A DNA stretch of 64,000 nucleotides from Spirosoma telluris (GTDB lineage: Bacteria; Bacteroidota; Bacteroidia; Cytophagales; Spirosomataceae), in the NCBI GenBank assembly GCA_003259005.1, contig QLII01000001.1, positions 6,067,001-6,131,000 on the forward strand, written 5' to 3'. The notes under the pieces were generated by a model that did no database searches, had not been told where the DNA came from, and saw only the letters and a list, made by a program, of their open reading frames with translations. Both the position numbers and the translations under genes were made by a program. Positions 8,152 through 18,500 of the stretch are shown in pieces; positions within the stretch are counted from its first letter, which is position 1, and each line of letters opens with the position of its first letter.

Positions 8152-9477
8152 ATGGCACACACTACCGACCATAAGGAGGGAGCCGCTACGGTTACATGGG
8201 TTTACTTCACATACAACACCCTTAAAGACGGTAGTCACCCCTTTTATGTGCGAATCACCAAAGGCAGAAAAGTAAAGTACATTGCCACTGGGTTAAGCCT
8301 TCACCCTCAATTCTGGAATGAGACAAAAAACGAATTTCGGCGTAGTGTTCCTATAGAGAAGCGCAAGACGTTAGAAAAGGGTCTTGAGCAATGGGTAAAT
8401 AAATATAGTGAGTCTGCCGAACAATGGGCTACAAGTGACGAAGTACACGACGTGCGAGATATTGCTGATAAAGTCAGTGATGAGCGTAAAGCCACCCGCA
8501 AATTTAAGTTACTGGCCTATTTTGACGAACTAATTAGCCAATTCGAGAAAACCGGCAAAGTTGGCAATCGTAAGGTTTACAGAGACGTTCAGAACAACTT
8601 GAGCCGGTTTGTGGGTGAAGGCAAGGACGTACCTTTTGAAGCCGTTACGGTGAAGTTCTGCAACGACTGGGAGAACAAAATGAGGAGTGAGGGACTAACA
8701 GAAATAACGTTATCTGTGAAGTTCCGAACCTTACGAGCCGTTTTAAACAAAGCCATTGCCAACGGTTATGCCAAACCTACTAGCTACCCATTTGCCCGCA
8801 ATACTGCCGAAACAAATAAATTTCAGATTGGTAAGTTCAATCTGACGACCACGAAACGGGCAATTAGTAAAGCTGACATTCGTAAGATAGAAGGCTATGA
8901 ACCGACTCCCTACATTGGCCCTTACGCCAGCTTACGCGATACGAGCCAACGGCTACAACTGGCCAAAGACCTGTTCTTATTCTCCTACTATTGTGGTGGT
9001 ATCAACTTCGTGGACATGGCCGCGCTACGTTGGAAGAACATTGGTACAGACTTAGACGGTAAACCACGTTTAGCATACATACGCCAAAAGACAGGCGGTA
9101 AATTCTCTATACGGTTAATGCCGGTTGCGCTGGCAATACTTGAGCGGTACAAGTCTGATGAGGTTTACCCAAACTCCTACGTTTTCCCGATCCTCAACAC
9201 TGCTTTGCATAAAACCCCTTCGCAAATCCATAACCGATGCTCTAAGATAATGGGACAGGTTAACGCAGACCTGAAAACCATAGGAGCCGCCGTAAATATT
9301 GATACTCCCTTAACCACCTACGTCGCCCGCCATTCATTTGCTACGGCTCTAAAACGCTCTGGCGTAGCTACAGGTATCATTAGCGAAGCAATGGGCCACA
9401 GCGACGAACGCACGACACAAATTTACCTTTCTGGGTTTGAGACTGATTTAGTTGATGCCGCTTTTGAAAATTTGTAG
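8152..9477 (+). CDS. Tyrosine-type site-specific integrase of the island
   Basis: This 441-residue recombinase should insert and excise the island at tRNA-Gly. It has a Bacteroidota-type arm-binding domain (about 15-100), a SAM-like core-binding domain (about 120-220) and a catalytic domain (about 240-440). Visible catalytic residues are the Arg and His of TYVARHSFAT, the His of MGHSDE and the Tyr nucleophile in TTQIYLSGF. The segment that normally holds the first catalytic Arg reads YYCGGINFVDMAAL, without an Arg. It sits 148 bp inside attL and reads away from it. Confidence 0.88.
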   Translation: MAHTTDHKEGAATVTWVYFTYNTLKDGSHPFYVRITKGRKVKYIATGLSLHPQFWNETKNEFRRSVPIEKRKTLEKGLEQWVNKYSESAEQWATSDEVHDVRDIADKVSDERKATRKFKLLAYFDELISQFEKTGKVGNRKVYRDVQNNLSRFVGEGKDVPFEAVTVKFCNDWENKMRSEGLTEITLSVKFRTLRAVLNKAIANGYAKPTSYPFARNTAETNKFQIGKFNLTTTKRAISKADIRKIEGYEPTPYIGPYASLRDTSQRLQLAKDLFLFSYYCGGINFVDMAALRWKNIGTDLDGKPRLAYIRQKTGGKFSIRLMPVALAILERYKSDEVYPNSYVFPILNTALHKTPSQIHNRCSKIMGQVNADLKTIGAAVNIDTPLTTYVARHSFATALKRSGVATGIISEAMGHSDERTTQIYLSGFETDLVDAAFENL

Positions 9478-9498
9478 ATAACTCTTTAACAAAAGATA

Positions 9499-10554
9499 AT
9501 GGAGCCGACTAAATTAAAGATGAGTGAGCTAAAGAAAATGGAGAATGGGGAAATACCAATTACTGAGCAGGGAAAGCAGCAACTAGCGAAGTTAAAGGAG
9601 CAATTAGGCTTTTCGCCAAACTTTAACGCCATAGTAATCGCGGCATCTCAAAACCTGATAAATCCCAATTTATCTACTTCTATACTAGCAAAGTTAGGTG
9701 CAGGAGCCACTTCAAAAAGCCTAATATTTCCTAAGCCCATCATACCTGCGATTTTTACAAATCCTGAGTTCCTCAAATCCTTTGCGGTACAGATTGAGAG
9801 CCATAAGCAAGCTATGCGTATTGCTACCTCTTCATTTGCAGTTGGTTTTGATCTGGTACAGTTTAAGAATAGTCAACTGCAAGGTATATTTAATAAGATT
9901 GCCAATGACCCTGAACTTAAACGACGGTTTGAGCTAATGGGAGAAAAAGAAAAGTTAATGCGTTCAGTCATTGAAAAATGGAAAGCTCATTTATTATGGC
10001 GTATAGAAAATAGGCCATTTGAAACGTTTGCACATCAGTTTGAATATGCCTGCTACGATCTACTGGATGAGGTCAGAAATAATGATGAGTTAGCGGCAAT
10101 CGGTGAAACAGATTTTAAATGTGCATTACAATGTGTAGCCGATAAAATAGTGGAAGAGGATAATCGAAAGCTTGAGAAGTGGAAAAATGACAGGTCAGAA
10201 AAATATATTATTAGCAAAGATAAACACTTGTTTGCCCAGCAAAAGTCATTACCTACTCCCACTAAACCAAAGCCATCGGCCAATGATGAAAAACCATTAA
10301 GCCAAAGGCAACGCATTTTGAAGCACTTTTATGAAGGCGGGAAAATGGTGCCAAGGCAGCACAATAAATACAATAAGTATATTACTTTTTCTTCAAGCCG
10401 AAAACGTCTGTCTTACCCGAACGAATCACAACCTAAACTAAAACTCCTTATTGCAGATATAGAGAAAGTAATAATTTTCCTCTCTGATAAAGCTAAGCAA
10501 GTTGCTGAATATGAGCTAAATACACTAATGCTTAGGCTGACTATCGAAAAGTAG
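9499..10554 (+). CDS. Unknown 351-residue island protein
   Basis: I do not recognise this protein. It follows the integrase by 21 bp and is probably cotranscribed. The first 60 residues are polar (MSELKKMENGEIPITEQ). Residues about 60-115 have Ile/Pro-rich segments (NLINPNLSTSIL, PKPIIPAIF). The middle is charged and helical with many Trp and Lys. The C-terminus (about 280-351) contains SQRQRILKHFYEGG, which may be a winged-helix-like or DNA-binding tail. There is no signal peptide. Its position suggests an accessory role for the integrase or element regulation, but this is only inferred from context. Confidence 0.6.
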   Translation: MEPTKLKMSELKKMENGEIPITEQGKQQLAKLKEQLGFSPNFNAIVIAASQNLINPNLSTSILAKLGAGATSKSLIFPKPIIPAIFTNPEFLKSFAVQIESHKQAMRIATSSFAVGFDLVQFKNSQLQGIFNKIANDPELKRRFELMGEKEKLMRSVIEKWKAHLLWRIENRPFETFAHQFEYACYDLLDEVRNNDELAAIGETDFKCALQCVADKIVEEDNRKLEKWKNDRSEKYIISKDKHLFAQQKSLPTPTKPKPSANDEKPLSQRQRILKHFYEGGKMVPRQHNKYNKYITFSSSRKRLSYPNESQPKLKLLIADIEKVIIFLSDKAKQVAEYELNTLMLRLTIEK

Positions 10555-10630
10555 TACCCCGGTTGCACCCCGGTTGCATGCTTTGCTACTGTTTAACCTT
10601 TGCTACTGTCAAACTAAACGACAGTGAGCA

Positions 10631-11005
10631 ATGAACAACCCATTTGAGCCGATCAACGCCCGGCTAAATAATTTAGAAGCGTTGACATTAGAAGTACTAC
10701 AACTTCTACGTACCAACACAGCCACATCCAACCCCGATGCCGACCCCTACGGCGATTTTAAATGGTTGTCGGCTACCTGTTCGGGTATTCCTAAAAGTAC
10801 ACTACGTATCCATTCTGCAGCGGGCAAAATACCGGGTGTGGTCAAATTCGGTAAGCGAGTCTTGTACGAAAAGTCATTAGTCCTGAATTGGCTAAGAAGC
10901 CAGACGCGCCAGCCTGTTGATATGGCAGAAATTGAGCGAATAGCTGACTTACAGGTAAACGCACAACTCCGTAAACGTTCGCAAAAGGAGGGCGTACAAG
11001 CATGA
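10631..11005 (+). CDS. AlpA/excisionase-like helix-turn-helix protein
   Basis: This 124-residue protein has an N-terminal helix (about 1-35, MNNPFEPINARLNNLEAL) followed by a MerR/AlpA-like winged HTH (about 48-95: FKWLSATCSGIPKSTLRIHS, then VVKFGKRVLYEKSLVLNWL). Such proteins act as excisionases and transcription activators of P4-like and PICI-type elements. The ATG lies just after an ACAGTGAGCA sequence. Its stop region overlaps the start of the VRR-NUC gene by 4 bp, implying translational coupling. It could control excision and expression of the replication genes. Confidence 0.65.
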   Translation: MNNPFEPINARLNNLEALTLEVLQLLRTNTATSNPDADPYGDFKWLSATCSGIPKSTLRIHSAAGKIPGVVKFGKRVLYEKSLVLNWLRSQTRQPVDMAEIERIADLQVNAQLRKRSQKEGVQA

Positions 11006-11418
11006 GCCAGCTACCCGCCTTTCGAGAACTCCAAAACTTCATTGGAGAACAGACCGCCCGCAAGCCACACAGGACAGAACCAAAGCCCGAAACTGCCAAC
11101 CAACTTACACAACGTATAGTAAAGCACGTTCGAGCAAACGGAGGTTATGCTACCCGCCAACAATCAACGGGAACGTATAGGGACGACCTCAAAAAATACG
11201 TACCAAGTCAGCAACGTGCAGGAATGCCAGACGTTTTTTGCATTGTCGAGGGCCGTGCTGTACTGGTTGAGATAAAGGCCGGGAAAGACAAACTGTCTGC
11301 CGTACAAAAACAGACCATTGCAGACCTTGAACGGGCTGGAGCCTGGGTTTACATAGCTCATACTTTCGAGGGCTTTCAAGAGTGGTTTACAGCTCAATTC
11401 TTAACCCCGCCGTTCTGA
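11002..11418 (+). CDS. VRR-NUC domain nuclease
   Basis: This 138-residue protein carries a single VRR-NUC (PD-(D/E)xK) domain at about 50-125. The core signature is GMPDVFCIVEGRAVLVEIKAG, with the catalytic Asp of GMPD and the Glu-x-Lys of EIK, followed by DKLSAVQKQTIADLERAGAWVYIA. Phage and satellite relatives resolve or cleave branched DNA during replication. It overlaps the preceding AlpA-like gene (ATGAG overlap) and its TGA overlaps the next short frame, so the whole set is one operon. Confidence 0.85.
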   Translation: MSQLPAFRELQNFIGEQTARKPHRTEPKPETANQLTQRIVKHVRANGGYATRQQSTGTYRDDLKKYVPSQQRAGMPDVFCIVEGRAVLVEIKAGKDKLSAVQKQTIADLERAGAWVYIAHTFEGFQEWFTAQFLTPPF

Positions 11419-11552
11419 TGAGTTACCCCGATTGGTTAGCCATGCTTTGCCCGCTTTGGCTCAGTGGCTATGATGCCGCCCTGTATGCACTCCGATACTA
11501 CAAAAAAAGGCGTTCCCCGAACGCCCTTAACTCGCTGATAATATGTCTGTAA
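11418..11552 (+). CDS. Small overlapping ORF (44 residues)
   Basis: A 44-residue frame beginning ATGAG overlaps the stop of the VRR-NUC gene by one base and runs 10 bp into the primase-helicase start (ATG 11543). The peptide begins MSYPDWLAMLCPLWLSGYDA and ends with a basic YYKKRRSPNAL segment. Its overlap at both ends is typical of translational coupling, so it is probably translated, either for function or to couple ribosomes to the primase gene. The family is not recognised. Confidence 0.45.
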   Translation: MSYPDWLAMLCPLWLSGYDAALYALRYYKKRRSPNALNSLIICL

Positions 11553-13026
11553 CCCATAACAAAGATACGCTAACTGTATCAGAAATAACAGCCCACCTTA
11601 TGACCGATGCCCACCGACTGAGACAAACGGTCTATGTCGGTAAACCTCATAAGCAGTTGATGAATGACCTCTTAACACAGGTACCAAAGGTTGACTTTCG
11701 AGAAAAGGCCGGGTTTGATCCTGACGATGAGGACGCGAAATTAAAAAAGCCTCATTACCTGATTATTGTTGTTGAAGAGGTATTCGCCCTTGCCAGCCGT
11801 AACCGTTGGAATTTGTGCCACCGTGAGGGATTTTTCTATTCTTTCAATGGAGCCTACTGGAAACCCTTCGAGAAAGACGAACTAAGAGCATTTCTAAGAC
11901 AAGCCGCTGAGAATATGGGCGTTGATAAGTTTACAGCCCGCTATGTAGAATTCTCTAAAAGCTTGTTTGACCAATTTACTGAACTTGCCTATCTCTCCTC
12001 CCCTGATGCCAACCGCGATACGGTCAAAATCAATTTGCAAAACGGCACGTTTGAGATTAGCACCGATAGCCAACAACTACGTGCCCCTGATGCCGCCGAC
12101 TTTTTGACCCATCAATTACCGTTTTCATTTGACCTAACGGCCACCGCCCCAAAGTTTCAGGTATTCTTAGACCGGGTGCAGCCGGATGCAGATTGTCAAA
12201 AGCTACTAGCCGAATATTTGGGATATGTCTTTATTAGTCCGGCTAAATTGAAATTGGAAAAGACGCTACTGCTTTACGGTTCAGGGGCAAACGGAAAATC
12301 TGTCTTTTTCGAGATTGTTACCGCCTTATTAGGGCCAGATAACGTTTCTCATTACTCGCTGCAAAGTCTGGCCAATGAACCCGCTTACTGTCGCGCTCAT
12401 CTGGCAACGAAGTTAGTCAACTACGCTAGTGAGATCAACGGCAAGTTAGAAGCTGATACGTTTAAGCAGATGGTTTCGGGTGAACCTGTTGAAGCCCGTT
12501 TACCATACGGTCAACCCTTCATTCTGACCAATTATGCTAAGCTCATTTTCAACTGTAACGAATTGCCCGCCGACGTGGAGCATACCCCGGCTTACTTTCG
12601 GCGTTTCCTCATCGTACCCTTTGGCGTAACTATCCCTGAGCAGGAGCAGGATAAACAATTAGCCGCTAAAATCATTTCATCGGAACTATCGGGGTATTTA
12701 ACTGGATTTTAGCCGGATTACAGAGACTATTGGCGCAAGGTAGGTTTACGGATTGCGAAGCAGTGAGGGCGCAACTTGAAGCCTACAAGCGGCAGTCTGA
12801 TACGGTACGGCTTTTTTTGGATGAGCAGGGGTATCAAGTTAGTAGCGATTATACAACACCTCTGAAAGACCTCTATCGGGATTATAAGGCTTATTGTATT
12901 GAGGACGGATACCGGCCAGTCAATAACAAAAACTTTCAGAAGCGACTAAACGCCAATGGGATAATGACAGAACGCGCCCGGTTTGGTTTCGTGGCTTACG
13001 TGCGTAAAACGGATATGGCCTTTTAA
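11543..13026 (+). CDS. P4-type phage primase/helicase (interrupted by one missing base)
   Basis: This is a D5/P4-family replication helicase. The N-terminal half (about 1-180) is the D5_N-type region. The SF3 helicase core has Walker A GSGANGKSVF (about 248-257), YASEINGKLEADTFKQMVSGEPVEAR (about 293-318) and the sensor region LIFNCNELP...AYFRRFLIVPFG. The first frame stops at 12712, but the second frame continues exactly the expected family sequence (FNWILAGLQRLLAQGRF) to 13026. One extra G in the GGGG run at 12691-12694 restores a ~494-residue protein. It would drive autonomous replication of the excised island. Confidence 0.82.
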
Positions 13027-13042
13027 AAAAAGATGTTTTACA

Positions 13043-13121
13043 GCCTACACAAACTACACAACCTACACGGATCACCCCTTGCACCTTACCGGGTGTGTGT
13101 AGGATGTGTAGGATGTGTAAG
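13043..13121. repeat. Palindrome of CCTACACAA/GGATGTGTA micro-repeats
   Basis: The left arm (13043-13068) is built of CCTACACAA-type units and the right arm (13093-13121) of TAGGATGTG units. They can pair as a long imperfect hairpin between the two replication genes. A single arm of the same unit is also found in the next gene at about 13550-13575. Confidence 0.6.
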
Positions 13122-13147
13122 CAAAAACAAACCTTATTTTTTCTGCT

Positions 13148-14434
13148 ATGATTACCACAGTCAAGCCTTACCGTTATCAACTGCCTAAAAAGGCCATCAA
13201 AGCCGATTGCCCGCAATGTGGCCCCCGGCATCGTAAAACCTTGAGCCGGTACATAGACACTAAAACGGGCGAACCTTTGCCCGAATCTTACGGACGGTGT
13301 GATCGGGAAAGTAATTGCGGGTATAGTCTTTCTCCTTATCAGAAAACTGCATCGGGCATGAGTTATGCTGATGAGGATAGAGAACAAAGCCAGATGCCCC
13401 CCATTCCTAAAAAGTGGTTTCGCATGGCCGGGAAATGGAAGCGTAACGGAACCAGCCGTAGGGGTATGGTAGAGGGGTTTCAAGACCCCCTGATAGGCGC
13501 AACGGCAGAAGAAGCCGAACGGATTGCCCGGTTTATTTTTGACAAACCGTTACAGCCTACACAACCTACACAAACCAGCCGTGTTTACGCCATTCCTGAC
13601 GAAATAGTTAAACAGTCGTTAGGCCACTATCAGCAAAACCAGTTTGCCCGCTTACTCATTAGGCAATTCGGTCAAACCAAAGCCCATGAACTACTGTACC
13701 GGTTTCAGATTGGCACATCGTCCCGTTGGTCGGGCGCGTGTGTGTTCTGGTTGACCGATGAGCAATACCGCGCCCGTTCGGGGCAGGTTGTCTTATTTGC
13801 CGACGATTGGCATAAGGCACACTACACCGATCAGGAAGGCAACCCGAAAGTTTGTATTAGTTCAGTGAGTCATGGTCTGTTACGCCGGTATCGTCAGAAG
13901 CAGGAAACACCCCCTGATTGGTTGACCGACTACCACAATGACGCCCCTCGTTGGCCGGTTTTGTTTGGCCTTCATCAACTAGCAGATGTGCCGATTGATA
14001 CACCTATTGCTATTGTAGAAGCGCCCAAAACCGCCGTTGTCTGTTCGGCTCTGATACCGGGTTTTGTGTGGTTAGCAGCCGGTGCATTGTCTTATCTGAA
14101 CGTCGAACGATTGGCCCCCTTACGTGGCCGTTCTATTAGGTTGTTTCCTGACTTATCGAAAGACGGAAAAGCTTTTGTCCGCTGGAGCAAAGTAGCTGAT
14201 GAACTAAATACAAAGGGCTATCAAATCGGCGTTTCCGATTATCTGGAGCAACGAGCGAGCACAGAGCAAAAAGAAAAAGGATTAGATCTTGCTGACTTTC
14301 TGCTGATACCTAACCAATCCCGCCCAAATAATACCTGGCTATTGGATGGACGTATGATTTACGGTGAAGTGCTGGAGTTCAAGCCATGCGACAGTTACCC
14401 GCCTGAATGGGATAAAAATATTGAGCATAAATAA
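13148..14434 (+). CDS. DUF6371/Toprim-like replication protein
   Basis: This is a 428-residue protein. The N-terminal zinc-finger-like part has CPQCGPRH (about 21) and CDRESNCGY (about 55), as in the PG0870-type zinc finger of DUF6371 proteins. The C-terminal half holds a Toprim-like core: the IAIVEAPKTAVV segment supplies the Glu, GFVWLAAGALSYLN follows, and LFPDLSKDGKAF carries the Asp residues. Such proteins act as DNA primases, or accompany them, in Bacteroidota mobile elements. It follows the primase-helicase by 121 bp across a palindrome, in the same direction. Confidence 0.7.
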   Translation: MITTVKPYRYQLPKKAIKADCPQCGPRHRKTLSRYIDTKTGEPLPESYGRCDRESNCGYSLSPYQKTASGMSYADEDREQSQMPPIPKKWFRMAGKWKRNGTSRRGMVEGFQDPLIGATAEEAERIARFIFDKPLQPTQPTQTSRVYAIPDEIVKQSLGHYQQNQFARLLIRQFGQTKAHELLYRFQIGTSSRWSGACVFWLTDEQYRARSGQVVLFADDWHKAHYTDQEGNPKVCISSVSHGLLRRYRQKQETPPDWLTDYHNDAPRWPVLFGLHQLADVPIDTPIAIVEAPKTAVVCSALIPGFVWLAAGALSYLNVERLAPLRGRSIRLFPDLSKDGKAFVRWSKVADELNTKGYQIGVSDYLEQRASTEQKEKGLDLADFLLIPNQSRPNNTWLLDGRMIYGEVLEFKPCDSYPPEWDKNIEHK

Positions 14435-14540
14435 CTCCGTTTGGCATTAACTGAATTCCTTAAGAATGCATACCAATGAAACAATTTATAGGACAATATT
14501 TGTTTCGTATATGAAATACAAAGACTTTTGTAACAATAGA

Positions 14541-14592
14541 ACTCGCCACGCTTCTCGTCAGATCAGCGTACCAGGGCGAGTCTTTTATTTTT
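14541..14592 (+). ncRNA. Structured hairpin RNA upstream of the Abi gene (terminator-like)
   Basis: A stem ACTCGCC/GGCGAGT (14541-14547 with 14575-14581) encloses an inner stem ACGCT/AGCGT and is followed by CTTTTATTTTT. It ends 9 bp before the Abi start. It may simply end the upstream transcript. However, conserved RNAs are known directly upstream of abiF-type genes, so it may be the 3' end of an antitoxin-like small RNA. A possible promoter is the TTTG and ATACAAAGACTTTTG block at about 14500-14530. Confidence 0.5.
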
Positions 14593-14601
14593 AAGGGGTT
14601 C

Positions 14602-15498
14602 ATGCAACACTTTTCCAAACCAGCCCTCAGCCTTTCTCAACAGGTTGCCCAGCTCAAAGCACGTGGCTTGCTCATTGACGATGAAACAGCCGCCGAACAG
14701 TTTCTTAGGAATGTTAGCTATTACCGGCTGGCTGGCTATTGGTGGCCGCTTCAAGCCGATAAGGTCAATCATATTTTTAAGCTCGGTAGCCGATTTGATA
14801 CAGTCGTTGATATTTACAACTTTGACAGCTCATTACGGCTGTTGCTTTTTGGTGCTATAGAACGGGTTGAAATCGGTTTTCGCACAAGACTGATTTTTGA
14901 ACTGTCTCTTGGGTATGGGGCATGGTGGTTTGAAGACGCGAATCTGTTCAAAGACAGCCGCCTGTTTCGTGAAAATCTACAACTTATAGATAACGAGTTG
15001 GCACGTAGTAAAGAGGTTTTTATTCAGGAACATAAAAATAAGTACGCTAATCCCGCCCGCCCGCCCGCTTGGAAAACGATTGAAACCCTATCGCTAGGCC
15101 ACTTATCCAAGCTTTACAACAATCTGAACAACCTTCCTGAAAAGAAACGTATCGCTCAATCGCTGGGTATACCAAAACCTCATTTTTTGGAAAGCTGGTT
15201 ACAGGCAGTTAGTCTATTGCGTAACCTTTGCGCTCATCATTCTAGGGTTTGGAATAAAAATTTACCGAAACCGCCCCAACTGATACCCCGTTTACCAGAA
15301 CCGTGGCTTACTCAGTTCCCGACCGGGGCTAACAAAGTATATGCACCTCTTTGCTGCATTAAATATATGCTGAATGTGGTAAGCCCAATCAATGACCTTA
15401 CGCTACGCTTAAACGACTTATTTCAGCTTTATCCGAATATCGACCCTCAGGCATTAGGGTTTGTAGATGGGTGGGCAAATGAGCCACTTTGGAGGTAG
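14602..15498 (+). CDS. Abi_2 (AbiD/AbiF-type) abortive infection protein
   Basis: This 298-residue protein belongs to the Abi_2 family (Pfam PF07751), which stops phage growth by harming the infected cell, probably by RNA cleavage. Family signatures are LSLSQQVAQLKARGLLIDD at the N-terminus, FLRNVSYYRLAGYWWP (about 35-50) and AIERVEIGFRTRL (about 92-104). A HEPN-type R-x4-6-H motif is seen in LRNLCAHHSRVWN (about 210-222), the likely active site. The gene stands alone between the replication genes and a convergent restriction enzyme, with a hairpin RNA immediately upstream. Confidence 0.88.
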   Translation: MQHFSKPALSLSQQVAQLKARGLLIDDETAAEQFLRNVSYYRLAGYWWPLQADKVNHIFKLGSRFDTVVDIYNFDSSLRLLLFGAIERVEIGFRTRLIFELSLGYGAWWFEDANLFKDSRLFRENLQLIDNELARSKEVFIQEHKNKYANPARPPAWKTIETLSLGHLSKLYNNLNNLPEKKRIAQSLGIPKPHFLESWLQAVSLLRNLCAHHSRVWNKNLPKPPQLIPRLPEPWLTQFPTGANKVYAPLCCIKYMLNVVSPINDLTLRLNDLFQLYPNIDPQALGFVDGWANEPLWR

Positions 15499-15512
15499 TA
15501 CTATTATAGACT

Positions 15513-18500
15513 TCACCCTTCAACAATCGCTATTTCCTCATCTGTCAGCCCATACAGCGAATATACTATCTGATTAATCTCTGCTTCTAGGGCTGAGGTA
15601 TCAGCATTTAAGTCTATAGATTTAGCTAGTTGAGTTTCAGTAACTAATTTTTCGATTTGTTTTTGCCGAAAGTCTATAGCGTATGGGATAGGGATTTGAG
15701 CAATGTAAACAGGCTTATACTCAAAATATCCCCTTGCTTAGTGGAGGATATTTGCTGCATTACGAAGTCTGTAATTTTACAGTTCATAATGCCCAAAACA
15801 AACTTACTGTCGCTAGCTATTATTGTAGTTTTATCATTTGAGAAGCAACCAGAAATTTCCAAAAGATTTGAAGGTTCTTTAATGATGGCAGGAACAACAA
15901 TTTTTGGTTTCTCAAACTCTTTATAGTAATCACAAGCGCGTAACTCCCACCAATAGTCCCCTTTGTCAGCGCGAATTTTTGCTTTAGACTCAAAAGGCTT
16001 TAGCCAATTATAAGCGGCTGGATAGGTCTTATTCAACCATACTTCAGGAGACAAACCAGCCCGTTGGCGGTTAGTTTGACCCTTTTCAATCAAAAGCAAG
16101 TATTTATCCACTATTGGTGTTTGATACCGTTTGATGTCCCGGCCCGCCAGAAAAGGCTTTATAATTTCGACACTACGCGGGTCTTCAGCAATCAATTTAT
16201 CTTTAGTATCGGCATCTATTACAAAGGCTTCATTAAGCCCTGTTAAAACACCTCTGAAAATCTTTCCATTTACATAGTCTCCAAGCGGTTTGCTCTTTGC
16301 CCGTAACTTAGCCATAAGTTGCTGTACAACTTCATTGGTTAGCTGCCAACCCTCATCCTGTAAAGTAGCCATGTTTACATCAAACTTATTTGCTTGAATG
16401 TAGCTCGCCAGCCCATCAGCATAGGTTAGCGAATCAATCTGAACTACCTGAAACTGCTCATTAGCGGGAGCATTTCGTATATTCAGGATACTTGGATAGG
16501 TCGTGGCTTCATCAAAAACAGGCAGATCGCCAAAGTCGGCAATTTGATCAATCGCTAAGGTTTTCAGCCATTTACGAAGACTCAACCCATACCCTGCCCT
16601 CATCCATTTATTCGGAATAATAAAGACAAACTGACCATTATGCCGTAAAATCCGTAACCCATGCTCTACAAACATGACATACAAATCAGCCGTTCCAGCG
16701 TAGGTTTTCGGAAAGTCTTTTTTCAGTAAAGCCTTTGATTCGCCTAACTCTTCTTGCCTTATATATGGAGGATTGCCAATAACGGCATCAAAGCCCATAA
16801 AGTCCCCTTTCTCATTTAATATTTCGGGAAACTCAAACCGCCATTCAAACGAACCCCGATATAGGGCGTTACCCTCAATATCAGTAATTTCGGTTTCTAC
16901 TTGTTCGATAGCTATTTCGTAACGCTTTTTCTCAACCTCAACTAGTTTTGCGTCTTTGATGGTATTTCCAAAGAGGTCAGTATTTACATCCAATAAAGAC
17001 CGTTTCCCTCGCAGGTCAGCCAACTTTTTACGGCGAGGGTCACGCTTAAACACTGTTTCGCGGAACTGGCTTTTTATCTCGTTAATGAAGCGTTGCAGTT
17101 CAGTTTTAGCTTCTTTGTTAGGCGCATTTTTATAAGATGCTACAGCGTTCTTGTAAGTACGTAAACTGAATTTTTGCTTTTGGAATACGTCGCTAAGGTC
17201 TTCAGTAAGGCTAAACTTACTTAACAAACTATTGCCCTGCTTAATGTTAATATCAATGTTAGGCAAGGTTTCAAGCTCTGCAAAGCCGGATTCAACGGTA
17301 TAATAGGCATTCTTCAATAGCTCAATCCAGAGCCGCAACCGGCAAATCTTGACAGAGTTGGGGTTTATGTCTACCCCAAACAGGCAATTTTCTATGATGG
17401 TCTGCTTTTCATTGAACAAGGTCTTTTGCACTCGTTGCCGTTCTGTAGTTGGCTTGTCCGTTGCGGCCTGTAACTGATAATTAAATGGCTCGTTGTCCTC
17501 ATCCTCAACTACCAATTCATCATTCAGAATGCTAACCGTATAGCCTTTGAGTCGTTTGCCTGTTTCATCCTGCAATACCTTCAAATCGGACTTTATGGCA
17601 ATTAGCTCGTTTAATGCCGATACCAAAAAATGCCCTGAACCCACAGCCGGATCACAAATACGTATTTCATTAATAAGTGTATTGGCTTCGTTGCGGTCTA
17701 AGTCTTTATCTTCAAGGTCGGTAAAGTCTTTGCAGTTCCACCCTTTAGCATCGTTGAACTTCTGAACAACTGCCTTACGGATAGTTTCCCGGCACATATA
17801 TTCGGTAATGAAACCCGGTGTATAAAATGACCCATCTTTGTAGCCGTTGATCTTCTCAAAAATCAACCCTAATACACTGGCGTTGATAAGCGTTCGGTTC
17901 TTCTCCTGAATTTGTTCCCGGCTCTCTGATGCAAAATCATAGGCTTCTAGGAAGGCGAATAGGTACGAGAGCGTACTAAGGTCTTTTAGATTTCGATAAG
18001 CCAGGTTATCGTTCAGGACACTTTTAGAAAGGAGCGGTAGGGTCTGACTATCGTCTAATCCATTAATGTTAATCGTTGCGTCCTCCAATTCGGTAATCTC
18101 GAACAGCGAACTATTTAGGTAAGGTATTCGGCCAAACTTGGTTTGTATGGATGCCTGACGTTCGGACGGTTTCTTTGCAAGGACTCGGAAGAACAGCTTA
18201 TAGAGTTCGTCAAAATCGGCAATCGTTGCCCGGTTTAAAAAAGCATAATCCAGATTACCATTATGGTATTTGACTAACTGCGATTCTAACAGTTTCAGAA
18301 AGAGTATTCGGTTTATCCATGTAATACAAAGTTCTAGAGCTACGCTAAACAGTTGCTCGTCGGTTGTGGCCCCGTATTGCGCCCGGTCGGGCAAATGGTA
18401 CAACTTGTTTGCCGTATCGAGTTCAATGATAGTATTTTCGAGCAATGACCCCTCATCTCGTTTTCCAACTTCTTTGCGTCGAATGACTTTCTTCCCACCA

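Noticed and set aside
13043..13121. Possible CRISPR array because of short repeated units
   Set aside because: Units are contiguous with no spacers and form a palindrome; no cas genes anywhere in the window.
12920..13483. 187-codon minus-strand frame
   Set aside because: Spans the palindrome and the antisense of two replication genes; the repeated HILHILH comes from the TGTAGGATG repeats.
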